A DNA stretch of 37,068 nt, taken from Chara braunii (lineage: Eukaryota > Streptophyta > Charophyceae > Charales > Characeae). Shown here one piece after another: positions 8,753 through 19,600 of this stretch. Below the pieces are notes generated by a model that saw only the letters and a list, made by a program, of their open reading frames with translations, did not search any database and was not told the origin of the DNA. The translations under genes were made by a program, and so were the position numbers. How positions within the stretch are numbered: the stretch's first letter is position 1; every line of letters starts with the position of its first letter. The stretch is taken from NCBI GenBank assembly GCA_003427395.1, contig BFEA01000256.1:1655207-1692274 (forward strand), read 5' to 3'.

Positions 8753-10332
8753 TGGATCCTGCCATGCACCTCATACCATTCACCTTCATGAACACAGCTT
8801 TGTCAAGAGAAAAATCACCACATACGGATATTACACATGATACGGTGATCTCTGGCCCGCTCGGATCCGGGAGCATTCCAAGAGTGAACTACATTTATGC
8901 GCTCTCTTGAAGCTTCCCCTTTGCCTAGCCACAAAACACACCCAAGCGGTGTTCTTACGGAACCCATATCGTTCACCTTCATGAGCACAACCTGAGCACA
9001 AATGTACCTGTGCACATCAACTATGTGGCAGCTTCCTTCCACCTCTCCCACACCTTTCGGAGGTATTTTTTTCACTTTCCTTCTCGGTCCCAGTCTTCCT
9101 CCCTCATCTCCTTTCTTCACCTTCAACTTTATAGACTACCTGGCCCATAATATAATTTGGTCGGGCAAGCTGACTAAGCAAGGGTCACCTGATTCCGGCT
9201 GATTGTTTATAAAAGTAAGCAAAAACCAGAGGGCGCATCTAAAAAAATGTTTACTTTTTTGGTTATCAGGGCCAGTTGACAAAGAAGTGGCCACCGCCAT
9301 TCATTACCTCGAACATAACACATGGCATGCAAGCACAAGGTTGTGTAAATTTGTACCCCCATGCCCATCAAGGCCGTGATGAATCCACAAACCGTACCTC
9401 ACACAAAGACCCATCCTTGGTGCAGAAACGCATTGCAGGGCCCTGTTTTGCATACTTGGACCTATTTTCCAGCGGGTGCAGCTCCCCACCAATAGAGAGT
9501 GGAGCAATCAGATCGCGCAATAGGGGAGGCTGCTCGTATCACCCCCCCCTAGTGACATTGGTCGGGGTTTCCAAAAAAATGAAAAATAAAAAAAGGATCA
9601 TTGCGCAGACGCGCAGGGTCCGTTTCTGGAAGTGCACGCATGGGGGGGAGGTAAACCGAAAAATTTCCCAGTCAATTCAGGAAATTAGTCTGTGGAGTGG
9701 TCAAGCCGTGCGAAGAAGCAAAAGACAGTTCATGCTCTTTTCTTCCCCCTTTTCTTTTTCCTTTTTTTTATAACAACAAGCAGTTATGTGCTCGCATGCC
9801 TCTTTATCAAGTGTTTAAATGCGATGCACGAAAATGTTCCGCACTCACTTCTTCCTTTGTCCTTCTTCTTTCTTCTTGCAACTTCTTTGTCTCCCTCTCC
9901 CTCTCCCTCTCTCCCTCGATTCCTTCAGTTGGGCCGAGTCGCGAGGACAGGGCATTCCATATAGGGTGACGACGCGACCAGAGCAGCTCTGTGTGAAGGC
10001 ATCATCATGGTGGGTGGTGCGAATCCTTGTAGTAGGGAGATAGAGCAGATCAGGAGTTTGCCTCACACCTTAAATCGCAGCGCGGCAGGGTAGTCTCGTG
10101 CAAGCGGGGGCGCAAATTGCCGAATGCGGGTAGATAACAGACCCATGGATTAACCACATACGGAGTATTTTGGGAAGATGCAGACACAAAAAACACGGAC
10201 ACATGGAGAAGGCAGGCGTACCAACCAACACTAGCTTGTAGGGCCAGTGCACAACGATCATGTCTGATGTCTGAAGTGTCCGTCCGTCAGGGTCCATCCA
10301 ATACACACTTCAACCAGGGCTTTCCTGGTTGC
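8753..10332. other. Intergenic, no gene recognised
   Basis: It contains a small direct repeat (TTCACCTTCATGA[A/G]CACA at about 8780 and 8970) and pyrimidine-rich tracts around 9740-9930. The open frames carry no domain signature. Confidence 0.5.
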
Positions 10333-10445
10333 CTACCATCTTCAACACCGAATAGAACGCCCGGTGATTATAGCCGTATCTGGAACAATTTCGAGTCCAG
10401 ATACAGCTATAATCACCGGGTGTTCTATTCGGGTGAAGACGGTAG
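10333..10445. mobile_element. 'AATAGAAC' MITE, copy 1 (near-perfect hairpin)
   Basis: The left arm 10333-10384 (CTACCATCTTCA, then CGAATAGAACGCCCGGTGAT) pairs with 10396-10445 with only a few mismatches around an 11-nt loop. The CTTC-CCGAATAGAAC terminal motif recurs at 30711-30825, 31276-31360 and 35354-35470. It is a non-coding small inverted-repeat element. Confidence 0.85.
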
Positions 10446-10690
10446 CTCTGGTGCCTGTGATCCCTGTGTCTGGTGACTCTTGTCATTCCGCTCGAATGCA
10501 GGGAAGGTTTCAGATGAACGCACTGCATTTGTTTCCCCCCCCCCCCCCAAAAAAAAAAAACAGAAAAAAAAGGAAAATCAAAGAAGAAAAAGGAGGCCAC
10601 ATGCCAATTGTTAAACGACCGAAACATCGTGTGTTTTCAGCCACAAAACAACCAAAAATAGGAAAATATCGCCCCCCGCTTGCACCTACG

Positions 10691-10721
<31 letters not shown>

Positions 10722-11196
10722 CAAAACAAAACAAAAAAAAGGGCATGCCACCAATGATCCACGGCTTTTTTCGGGGCTACATTCCTGGAGAGAGAGATCC
10801 AAACTCACCCAAATCCGTCTCATCATTTCTGGCCGCAAAGAGTTCAGGTGCGTCGAATGTTCTCACAGCTATTATTCCTTGGCGCGAGCGAAAACAAGCC
10901 ACTTAAAATACACAGAAAAGGTACAAAATTACTACTAGTGACTCGACCATCCAAAACATAACCGTTTGTTTGTTTTTTTCAAGGTAACAAATTCAATTGG
11001 GTGGATACCACTGGACAATGAATTTCTTTTTCCAAGTATCTTTCTAACTAATTTTGGGCAAAAATAATTTGACAAAAAACTTGAAAAAAGCTTCACACAA
11101 ACACAGAAATGCCAGTCCAAGTCAGTAGTCGTTAGTTGGTACTTTAAAATTTTCCAATGGGATTTTATGGTGCTGGATGTGTCGAACGTGATTCAA
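10446..11196. other. Intergenic with simple repeats
   Basis: A C-run followed by an A-run lies at 10537-10560, and an (AAAAC)n array at about 10691-10735. No gene was seen. Confidence 0.6.
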
Positions 11197-11252
11197 GTCC
11201 TCCAGAACATCCGTTAAAATTGGAATGGTAAAAATTGGAATGATAACAGAAG

Positions 11253-11255
<3 letters not shown>
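11197..11255 (+). pseudogene. 5' U6 snRNA fragment fused to a CA repeat
   Basis: GTCCTCCAGAACATCCGTTA then AAATTGGAATGG matches the first 35 nt of U6. A second AAATTGGAATGATAACAGAAGATTA repeats and continues the U6 sequence through the ACAGAGA region. At AGATTA the match stops and (CA)n begins. Confidence 0.7.
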
Positions 11256-11339
<84 letters not shown>

Positions 11340-11354
11340 ACACAAAAACACACA

Positions 11355-11399
<45 letters not shown>
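11256..11399. repeat. (CA)n followed by poly(A)
   Basis: An almost pure CA array runs to about 11355, then an A tract of about 44 runs to 11399. It begins exactly where the U6 fragment breaks off. Confidence 0.95.
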
Positions 11400-11400
<1 letters not shown>

Positions 11401-11569
11401 CAATGTCAAATCTCAACCCCGATTGATTACCAAGCACTTACAGTAATAATAGTAAAGAATAACCAGTAATCATTCATTACTGATTAATACTTTATATAAG
11501 TTTATAATAACTACTACTAATAATAATACTAATTAGTAGTAGTTATTAAGAGTACCAAATCTCTAGTGA

Positions 11570-12557
11570 TTAATCCAGCTCCGTATCGCTTTTTTTCGGA
11601 ATCTTGGACCTTTGCAATTTGTGTATCAACGGGTCTAGGGGCACAATCAACGGCTCGTAGATGTCCCGCCTGGTCACGATCCCGATCACCTTCCCCTCAT
11701 CATCCACCACTGGCAGTCGGTGCACCTTGTGCTGGAGCATCAGGCCCGCTGCAAAGGCGATGGGAGCGTTCTTCTTGATGACCACCGCTGGGGACGTCAT
11801 CACATCGCTGACTTTGACTTCTGATAACCTTTTGCCCTTGCCTTGACAGTACACGTGGACGTCCTTGTCCGATAAGATCCCGATACACCGGTCGCGATCG
11901 TCGACGACAGGCATGCCGGTGAAGTTCTTGAAGTGCTTGAGAACGGTATCCAGACGCTCGTCCGCCTTCACCGTCACGACGGGTCCCGACATCGCCTCCC
12001 AGACGGGACCGTACGGATCCTCAATCAACTTCTCCGATTTGTCCACCCCCCTCCTCTCCTTATTCAATTCGAACTCCCCAGCACGAACAACCCACCTCTC
12101 CCTTCCCCCTCTTAACCGTCCTCCCACTCCCACTAACCCTCGCCGTAACCCTCCTCCCTCTCCCGCCGCCGCCGCCGGTCTCCTCCTCCTCCTCCTCCTC
12201 GTCCTCCCTCTTCCCGCCAATCCTTTTCCCGCCAATTCTTTTCCCGCAAATCCTTTTCCCGTCAATTCTCTTGCCGCCAATCCTTTTCCCGCCAATTCTC
12301 TTCCTCTTCCCGCCAATCCTTTTCCCGCCAATTCTCTTCCTCTTCCCGCCAATTCTGTTCCCAGCACGTGGCTACGTGAAGTGTCCCGAAGTGGATAACG
12401 AAGAAGATCTTTCCCGCCTTTTTTTCTTAAGAGGAAAGATCCTGTCTCTCCTCCGGCGGGGATCGAAATGGCGGCTGCAGCGATTCGTCTACAAAAAAAG
12501 GCGGGAAAAGCTGTTGTGTCTGCAGAAAGCGCGGGAACGGCTGAAGACGATGATCGT

Positions 12558-12588
<31 letters not shown>

Positions 12589-12670
12589 ACGACGATGAAG
12601 ACGATGATAACAACGACCACTTGCTACTTCCAATGGCCGACGACTTCGTAGCCAAGCAACCAGTTGGCAT
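11570..12670 (-). CDS. CBS-domain pair protein, possibly plastid-targeted
   Basis: The C-terminal 147 residues (11573-12013) are a tandem CBS pair, a module that binds adenosine-type ligands and regulates partner proteins. The first repeat runs from VWEAMSGPVVTV through GMPVVDDRDRCIGILSDKD. The second runs from VSDVMTSPAVVI through HRLPVVDDEGKVIGIVTRRD. No other domain is fused. The N-terminal half is low complexity: a Ser run, then Ala-rich sequence, then LAGKGLAGRG-type repeats and an Arg run, resembling a transit peptide plus an expanded linker. I chose the ATG at 12670 (MPTGCLATKSS). The frame stays open to an ATG at 12952, but that extension reads through a GATT repeat, and 12691 is another candidate. 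The gene appears intronless. Its closest kin are probably the plant CBSX-type or single-pair CBS proteins; the exact subfamily and plastid location are inferred. Confidence 0.75.
12204..12440. repeat. Minisatellite of TTTTCCCGCCAATTC units
   Basis: Around nine imperfect units of 15-20 bp carry TTCCCGCCAA, at least six with exact TTCCCGCC. On minus they read TTGGCGGGAA and encode the LAGKG/LAGRG repeats of the CBS protein. A further run of three TTGGCGGGAAGAGG-like units lies at 12718-12762. TTTCCCGCC is also an E2F-type binding sequence. Confidence 0.85.
12553..12612. repeat. (GAT/GAC)n trinucleotide tract
   Basis: GATGAT/GACGAC triplets on plus correspond to the Ser run of the minus-strand CBS protein. 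The opposite-strand reading is a poly-Asp frame (12468-12803) that I take as a shadow. Confidence 0.8.
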
Positions 12671-12883
12671 GTCAGAATGCCACGTCATCCATGCGCCTGA
12701 CGCTCTACAACGAAGAGGGTTGGCGGGAAGAGGTTGGCGCGAAGAGGTTGGCGGGAAGAGGACCTTCGAGCCGCTGACGTGGCATTCGACAGGCTCTGAG
12801 TAGCAACCACGTGGATGCACAGATGATCCAACGGATGCCTTGATGGCCACTAACCCACCTTTGCAAGACACCCCCAACATGAT

Positions 12884-13341
12884 TGATCGATTGATTGATT
12901 GCTTGATTGATTGATTGAGTGAGCGAGTCAGTGATTGATCACTAGACGACAAATCAGAAGAGCAGGAAAAACTGAGAATGAATTAAAAAAAAAAAAAAAC
13001 AGAAAAAACTGCTGGCTGCTGCTTCTCAGACTAATTAATACCTCAATTCTATCTATCTATCGATATATACATATACTTAGCAGTCGACAATCATCTTCTC
13101 CACAGAGTCATCACCAATTCCCAAAGAGAGAAGAGACAGACAAACAAACATCAAAAACCCTTCACCAACTAATCAGCGAGTCTCTATAATCATCGCCATA
13201 ATCTTCGTGATGGCAATCAATCCATCCATCAATCAAATCGATCAATCACTCAATTCATGATGCCAATCAATCCATCCATCCATCCAGTCATCCATCCATC
13301 CATCCAGTCATCCATCCATCCATCCATCCATCCATCCATCC

Positions 13342-13373
<32 letters not shown>

Positions 13374-13490
13374 ACCAATAGATCAAATTCGCGATAGCAT
13401 GGCAATCAATCAATCACCCAATCACATCCGACCTGGCAGTCAATCACTCGATCAATCCATCAGTCAATCAATCAATCCGTCATTCAATCG

Positions 13491-13522
<32 letters not shown>

Positions 13523-13542
13523 GTCGATCAATCAAACGATCA

Positions 13543-13582
<40 letters not shown>

Positions 13583-13590
13583 TATTCTCT
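12884..13590. repeat. Tetranucleotide repeat field (GATT / CATC / CAAT)
   Basis: (GATT)n occurs at 12884-12925, (CATC)n at about 13270-13345 and (AATC)n at about 13340-13375 and 13400-13585, with short unique spacers. The frame through it is an artificial INQS repeat. Confidence 0.95.
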
Positions 13591-13867
13591 GGAAGCAAGA
13601 ACAGACGGACAGAGATTCAGAGGGGGGGNAAACACACACACACCAAAAAAAAAAAAAAAGGCCCTTCAAGAACTCAGAAAAAGGGTTCAAAAAGCTCAAT
13701 TCCTACATATTCTTTAAACCACAAGCAGCACCACCGGCACAAACAACAAGGGGATGACACCATCGGACTTATTTGCAATAATCAACACTGAATGAAGACA
13801 GCCACCTCATGCCAAAGAAGACTGTCTGTCAAGTCAAAAGCTCGAGGAAGGCAACTGGCTTGCGACA

Positions 13868-14036
13868 GGTCCGTAACAAACCTGGGACAGGTCTGGGACA
13901 GGTCTGGAACAAACCTGGGACCAGTCTGGAACAAACCTGGGACCAGTCTCGGACAAACCTGGGACCAGTCTGGAACAAACCTGGGACCAGTCTCGGACAG
14001 GTCTGGAAAATCACGACATGTCCTTTCTCTGGAACA
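13868..14036. repeat. Minisatellite, 11-bp unit in 22-23-bp higher order
   Basis: The half-units alternate between CTGGGAC[A/C]AGT and CTGGAACAAAC. They read TNLGPVWNKPG-like in the forward frames and GPRFVPDL-like in reverse. Both strands stay open because the repeat lacks stops, so no gene is inferred. Confidence 0.85.
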
Positions 14037-14982
14037 AACTTGGCAACAGAGATCCAAGAAAAGGAGAAAGGATGCAAAATGGGTTTCAAGGTTGCTTCCG
14101 CCTTGCCTTGCCGAATGTGGCAAGCTAGCTCTGAACGACCTCCCTCCCACCCCCACCCCTGCTTCCGACCTGCTGCCCTGCCCCTTGAAGTGAAAACGTG
14201 CTCCGCCAAAGAGCACGCGAACGCACACACAGGATGGAGAGATGACATACTGTGTACTTCCAGGGTGGCAGTACTCATTCACAGGGTGCAGGCTGGTACC
14301 AGTGCAGTCCCAGGGTGGGAAAAGACAGTTCCAGGATGATATCAGCGCAGGCCAACCTGGAACAAGTCTGTTGCTGCTATTCACAATGATCTTGGTTGGG
14401 AGGAGAGAGGTGGGAGGGAGGGTGGGGTTGGGGGGGGAGAAGAGAGGCATAAAATTTCATGACATGCCTCTTTGAGCCCTGCAGCACATTATCAAGAGGG
14501 ACGATGACCGCAAACGTGGGGGTGGCAGACATATGACAATGCTTGGTGTGCACATGCTCTCACAAACATACACAGATGCCCTTCCGCCTCAAGTCGAGGT
14601 TGACGCTGCAGCACACAAATGCGCCTCACCGTTTTTTCATGCGTAGAGAACTTCCCTTCCTCCCTCACTCCCTCCATTCGTCCCTCCCTACAGTATACAC
14701 AAAAGCCCAGAAACCTCAAGACAACAACTTTTGCACACACGCTACCACACACCTTCACGTTGACACTCAAGTCTTCCTTCCCCCATCCCCCATCTTGAAA
14801 TTGGAGCGGCTTCAACGCTTGCATGGCATGGATGATCATTCCCACAACTCACCCTCCTCCTGGATTGATGTGCTCCCCCCTCTTCCTACCCTCTTTCTTC
14901 TACCCCTTTTTTCTGAATGGTGAAATTTACCATCTCTCCCTACCACTTTTGTGTGCTGCATGATGTAGTTATAGTTGGCTTG

Positions 14983-14983
<1 letters not shown>
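14037..14983. other. Intergenic, no gene recognised
   Basis: Mixed-composition sequence with G-rich (14400-14445) and C/T-rich tracts. The open frames lack domain signatures. Confidence 0.5.

Positions 14984-15027
<44 letters not shown>
14984..15027. repeat. (CT)n microsatellite
   Basis: An uninterrupted CT array of about 21 units. Confidence 0.95.
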
Positions 15028-15029
<2 letters not shown>

Positions 15030-15862
15030 ACAATGGCCCTTGAAGGGCCCCAAGCAGTACCCCATGCCTTCACCCTCCCCATCAGCAGACACGCTGTGGA
15101 ACCCGGGCTGCAATTCTACGAAGGCAATAACCCTGTACATGCCATCCTACAAGGAGGGGCCTACTCATCAATGCAGCCACCACTACCCGGAGGTCCACCG
15201 CAGCCTGCTCAACGCGGATCAATCCGAATGCCCAGTGCACAGAGCTCTGTCTTTCAACAGGGGCTGAGGCAGAGGGGGAAGTAACTACACTCTGCCACAA
15301 AGCAGCTGGTTTATCAATCCACTCTGGCTTCGACGAGTCGTAGGAGAGGTAGGTAGGGCACCAGATCGTCCCCATTGCGATTCCCCCCTAGCAAGGACAT
15401 TCCCCGTCGCGTCCCCGTCGCGATTCCCCCCTAGCAAGGAATGCCAACGTCGACAAAGGACCACCTGCATTTCCTGAGATCCTTATTTTGCTTCTGTTAC
15501 AAAGAAAAGAACATACTGACTGTCATTCTGCACGCTCGAGGCGTATACTTGCTCGGTCGTACAAGGACTTCGACAGCATAACTGGCTGGCGTTGCAGCCG
15601 AATGGAAGCTCCAGTGTGAGTGCAATTGGCAAACTAGAACGAGGTCAACGAAGTGGAAGTTCTAGTGTGAGCACGTTTTGACTTGGCACTCAACTGCCGA
15701 TGTTGTTCTAGTGTGAAAATCTAGTGGGAGCACAGAATTGCAAATCAACCAGTTTCCATACGCAATACACGGGAGAGAATGAAAGACAATGACAATGGCC
15801 GATTGGCTGCTGGACACTCCTCCCCCCTGCAAATCAAACCTGCCTTGGAAGGTCCGCTTTTG
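15028..15862. other. 3' flank of the SYD gene, no gene seen
   Basis: It contains a small tandem repeat GCGATTCCCCCCTAGCAAGG (about 15378 and 15420). No domain-bearing frame was found. Confidence 0.5.
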
Positions 15863-16134
15863 GCCTAAATGCTGACCAGCTTCATGCTTCGCTAGCATGC
15901 TTAGACTTGGCACGAACCCGGCCTACATGCTGACCAGCTTCATGCTTCTCTAGCTGGCCAATTTCCACATGCCTACAAGTGATCGTGGCTGCGTCCTACT
16001 GGTATCCAGCCCAGTGCAACATCAGAGGACAGACTCACCTTAGGAGTTGGTTGACCTGGGTTCGCTCACAGTGCAAAGACGTACACATCCGTGGATGAAG
16101 TCCTAGGGCGAGTATGCCCTACTTGTGGGCACCT

Positions 16135-16171
<37 letters not shown>

Positions 16172-16236
16172 GGTAATAACCATGCTAGAGAAGCATGAAG
16201 CTGGTCAGCATTTAGGCCGGGTTCGTGCTAGTCTAA
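15863..16236. mobile_element. Foldback element with 54-bp arms around a poly(C) tract
   Basis: 15901-15953 (TTAGACTTGGCACGAACCCG, then GCCTACATGCTGACCAGCTT) is the complement of 16183-16236. A third partial copy of the arm lies at 15863-15895, and a diverged one at about 16530-16570. A run of 32 Cs sits at 16136-16167 between the arms. No clear target duplication was found. Confidence 0.75.
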
Positions 16237-16639
16237 CACGATTATAGATCACAGGCTGGACGAAGCCGGCAGGCTAAGTTTGGCTCCGGGCCTACTGGCA
16301 GCCTTTCACGAGATGGCACGCCACTCTCCTTTCTCACCTCCTCCTCCTCCTAAATTACCCTGCTGCTCCTCTCCCCTCCTCCCCCCCTTGCTTTCCCCTC
16401 CCTGCCTTTAGCTCCTTGTTCACCTGTGTGCCTGTGCTTGCCTTTCCTGCCTCTCCCATATGCACCCTCCTTCAACCCATCATACCCACACCACCTACTG
16501 CTGTTGACAGCCCCCATTCTTCGCTACAGCCATGAAGCTGGTCAGGATTTGGGCCAGATTCCTGCTTCTCTGCATGTACATAATATGACCTTATCTGACC
16601 TGCACCCTCATAACTAAATCATGGGATGGTAGCGTCCTT
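16237..16639. other. Downstream region of the SYD stop codon
   Basis: C/T-rich sequence that probably includes the 3' UTR. I could not place a polyadenylation signal with confidence. Confidence 0.5.
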
Positions 16640-19600
16640 TCATCCGGCAGAGTCAGGACGTGCGCTCGCAGATGGCGTCTTTGACGTGTCCTCTCTGCCT
16701 GCGGCATCTGTGGAGGGCCCTTCGTGTCCTGTGCCGCCTCCTTTGGCTGCTGCACTTTCATCGAGCGGAGCTGGGGCCGGTAGGGATCCCTTACAATTGT
16801 CTTTGCTTGCTGGTCTGATACTTTCTGCGCCTGTAGCTGAATCAATCACTGCTGCGGTGGACACTTTCTGCCCCGACGGCGGCACATCGCCATTAGGAGT
16901 CGACTCTCTTGCAGGGTCAACACCTGCAAAAGCTGCACTCCCTTCTTCCAACTCCTGCTGCTCCTGTCGCAGTTGCTCTCGTTCCTTTCCAACGTCCATG
17001 GCTTTCTGGATCTGCTGAGACAGGACTAGATCCTGGCCTTTCGTCTTCTCTGCTTCCTTCCCTCCTTCCCCGACCTGCACCAGATCCTGGCCGTTCGTCT
17101 TCTCCGGTTCCATTTGCAATGCTTGCTCTTGAGACTCCTCCTGTCGAGAGCTGATCCTCGATTCCTCTGCAGAGTTCGACAGTTGCATCGGCTGCCGCAC
17201 CAGCGTTGTTTGCGACTGCGATTCCTTCTCAGAAACATGAGCGCGTTCAGGCGCCGACGACGTCATTTGCTGCAAGAGTCCCTGCTGTGCCACATCGCTT
17301 TCCCCAGGACCCTCTTCGACGGGCTGTTCCGCCGATTTGACCTCTCCACCTCGTGCTTCCTTCGCTTCCTCCTCTTTTGCTTGGTCAGCCTTTGCATCTG
17401 TCGGAGAACCCGATGCCAGCAAGGTGCAAGCTCCTGACCGCGGCTGCAGTTGCTTTCCTTGCAATCCTCCTGCCAGTGGGTTGTTAGGCACAGGCTGCTG
17501 CTGCATTTGATCCCTTGGCTGCCCATCACCAGGTGACTGCAGGTTTTCAGCAACCTGCTGCTGCTTCTGCTGCTCGTCGTGCCGGATTTCCGTGCGAGGG
17601 TCAGGCGATTGCTGGTTCCCGGAAGCCCGCTGCTGCTGGCGCTGCTGCGGTTTTGCGCGAGGCGCTTGACTTTGCTGCTGCTTCCTAGCGGCCTGCTGCT
17701 GCTTCGGCAGCTTCGGCTCTTTTGGGCTTGCTTGCCTCTGCGAAGCCGCCAGGCGAGACTGCTGCTGTTTACACAACGGTGATGCGTCTGCAGTTGTGGA
17801 GCCCTTCTTGTCTGGCGACTTGAGCGCCTCCTGCGGTTGCAACTGTTTCTGTACAGAATTCTGCTCGGCCTCAGGTTTTCCAGCCGATGACTGCTGTGCT
17901 TGCTGTTTCTTAGGGGACAATACTTGTGCTTGCTGTTTTTGCCGGGCTCGGGATGGTGATTGCTGCTGCTGAGGCACTCGTGAGGTCTGTGCCCTTCCTG
18001 ATGGCTGCTGCTGTTTCTGTGGTGCTGGCTGGGATGACCCGGGTTGTGACTTAGGGGGTGACTGAAGGCCCTGAGCTTGGTTTGCCTGCGTTCTATGTGA
18101 CTGCTGCTGCTGCTGCTGCTGCCCCTGCGACAATTGTTGTCCTTGTGTCTTCTGCGATGGCTGCTGCGACCCTGGCACCTTCTGTGGTGGCTGCTGAGCC
18201 TGCAGTTTTTGTAAAGGCTGCTGCTGCTGTTTTTGTAACAACGATGTTTGGGCCTGCTGCTTCTGCGATGGTGCCTGCCCCTGCGGCTTCTGTGATGACT
18301 GCTGTCCCTGCTGCTGGGTCTGGGCCTTTTGCTGTGTCGGCTGCGACTGTGGCTTCTGTGCCGATTGCTGCGTTCGCTGCTGCTGAGGCGAAGGTTGCAC
18401 CTGCTGCTTCTGCGACGTTTGCTGTGAGGATTGCTGGGACGATGTCTGCTGCGAGGTTTGCGCAGATGATGGCTGGCCTTGCACCTTTGTTGCTGGCTGC
18501 TGATGCGGCTGTGCCTTCCTTGGAGACTGACATTGTGACGCGCATTTTTCTTCAGCTAACGGCAGCTGAGCCTTCTGTGATGACAACGGAGGCTGTGGCT
18601 GCTGCTGGGGCTTTGCTGGCATCCCCTGTGCCTGAAGCTGCGGTGACTGCTTGGGAGGTGTGGACTGTTCTTGCTTTGCAGTGGACTTCTGCGCTGACTG
18701 TTCTTGCTTTGCAGTGGGCTTCTGTGCTGGCGGTTGGTCCTTCACAGCGGGGAGCTGAGATTGCTGCTGCTGCTCAACTTCCGACTGCTTGTGCGCTTCT
18801 GATTGCTGCTGATGGCCGAGAATGCTGTTCGCTTTGGGTTGCTGTTTCTGAACCTGCTGCGGCTGTACTGCTTCTCCCTGGAGCTGTTCTGTTGCCAGCT
18901 GATTGACACTAGAGGGGGGATCGGGATGAGACCCCTTTCGGTCCTCCGTTGTCGGGACCTGGGTTGCCTGCGGAGCCTGTGGTGGTGGAGGCAGCATGTC
19001 TTGTCCAGTCTGCGCTAGGCATGGCCGTTTGACATCCTTTTGAGGTGTTTGCTGCTGCCGAGACGGTGGGGATGAAGCCTGAGACCCTGACTGTGAATCC
19101 AAGGGGCGTTTTGCCCTGGCTTGAGAACCTCTGCGAGCGGGCGCTGGCGTCGGATTAGGCTTCTTATCTGTCTGTTGTGCGCGCGTCCTTGGCGAAGCTC
19201 TTGGTGCTATCGGTCTCTGAGGAGGAGGAGGAGGAGACATATTGATGGGGGAAATCTGATTGCCTAGTGCGATCACGACATGCCCTTTAGACACATCTGA
19301 AGAGATCTGCAACGCTGGTTCTGACGGGGGGGGGGCAGAAGGAGCTGTTGTAGCTGATGAGGTGCGTTCGGTCTTGTTGCCAGAAGACGGAGGTTTAGGC
19401 CTCACCTGCAATGCAGGCGGCTTTGCCACCTTCACATTCGTCCGAGTCGACAGACCCGTCGCTGCCGTGCCTTGATCCCGGTTCCCAACCCCTGGGGCCG
19501 TGGAGTTCTCCACCAACGCCTGTGGGCTTGGAGTTGCACCCACCACACTGCCAGACCCACCTGGAATGGCAGCTGGCAGAGAAGGTGCCAAAACAGTCCA

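Noticed and set aside
12468-12803. Plus-strand frame with a poly-Asp tract opposite the CBS gene
   Set aside because: It is the complement of the Ser-run and repeat region of the minus-strand CBS protein and has no domain. It cannot be fully excluded without transcripts.
13200-13590. Possible CRISPR-like array from regular CATC/CAAT units
   Set aside because: Simple tetranucleotide microsatellite without unique spacers, in a eukaryotic genome.
13782-14450. 222-residue minus frame with GPRFVPDL repeats and its plus-strand mirror
   Set aside because: Both strands are open because the 11-bp minisatellite has no stops; no domain or conserved block outside it.
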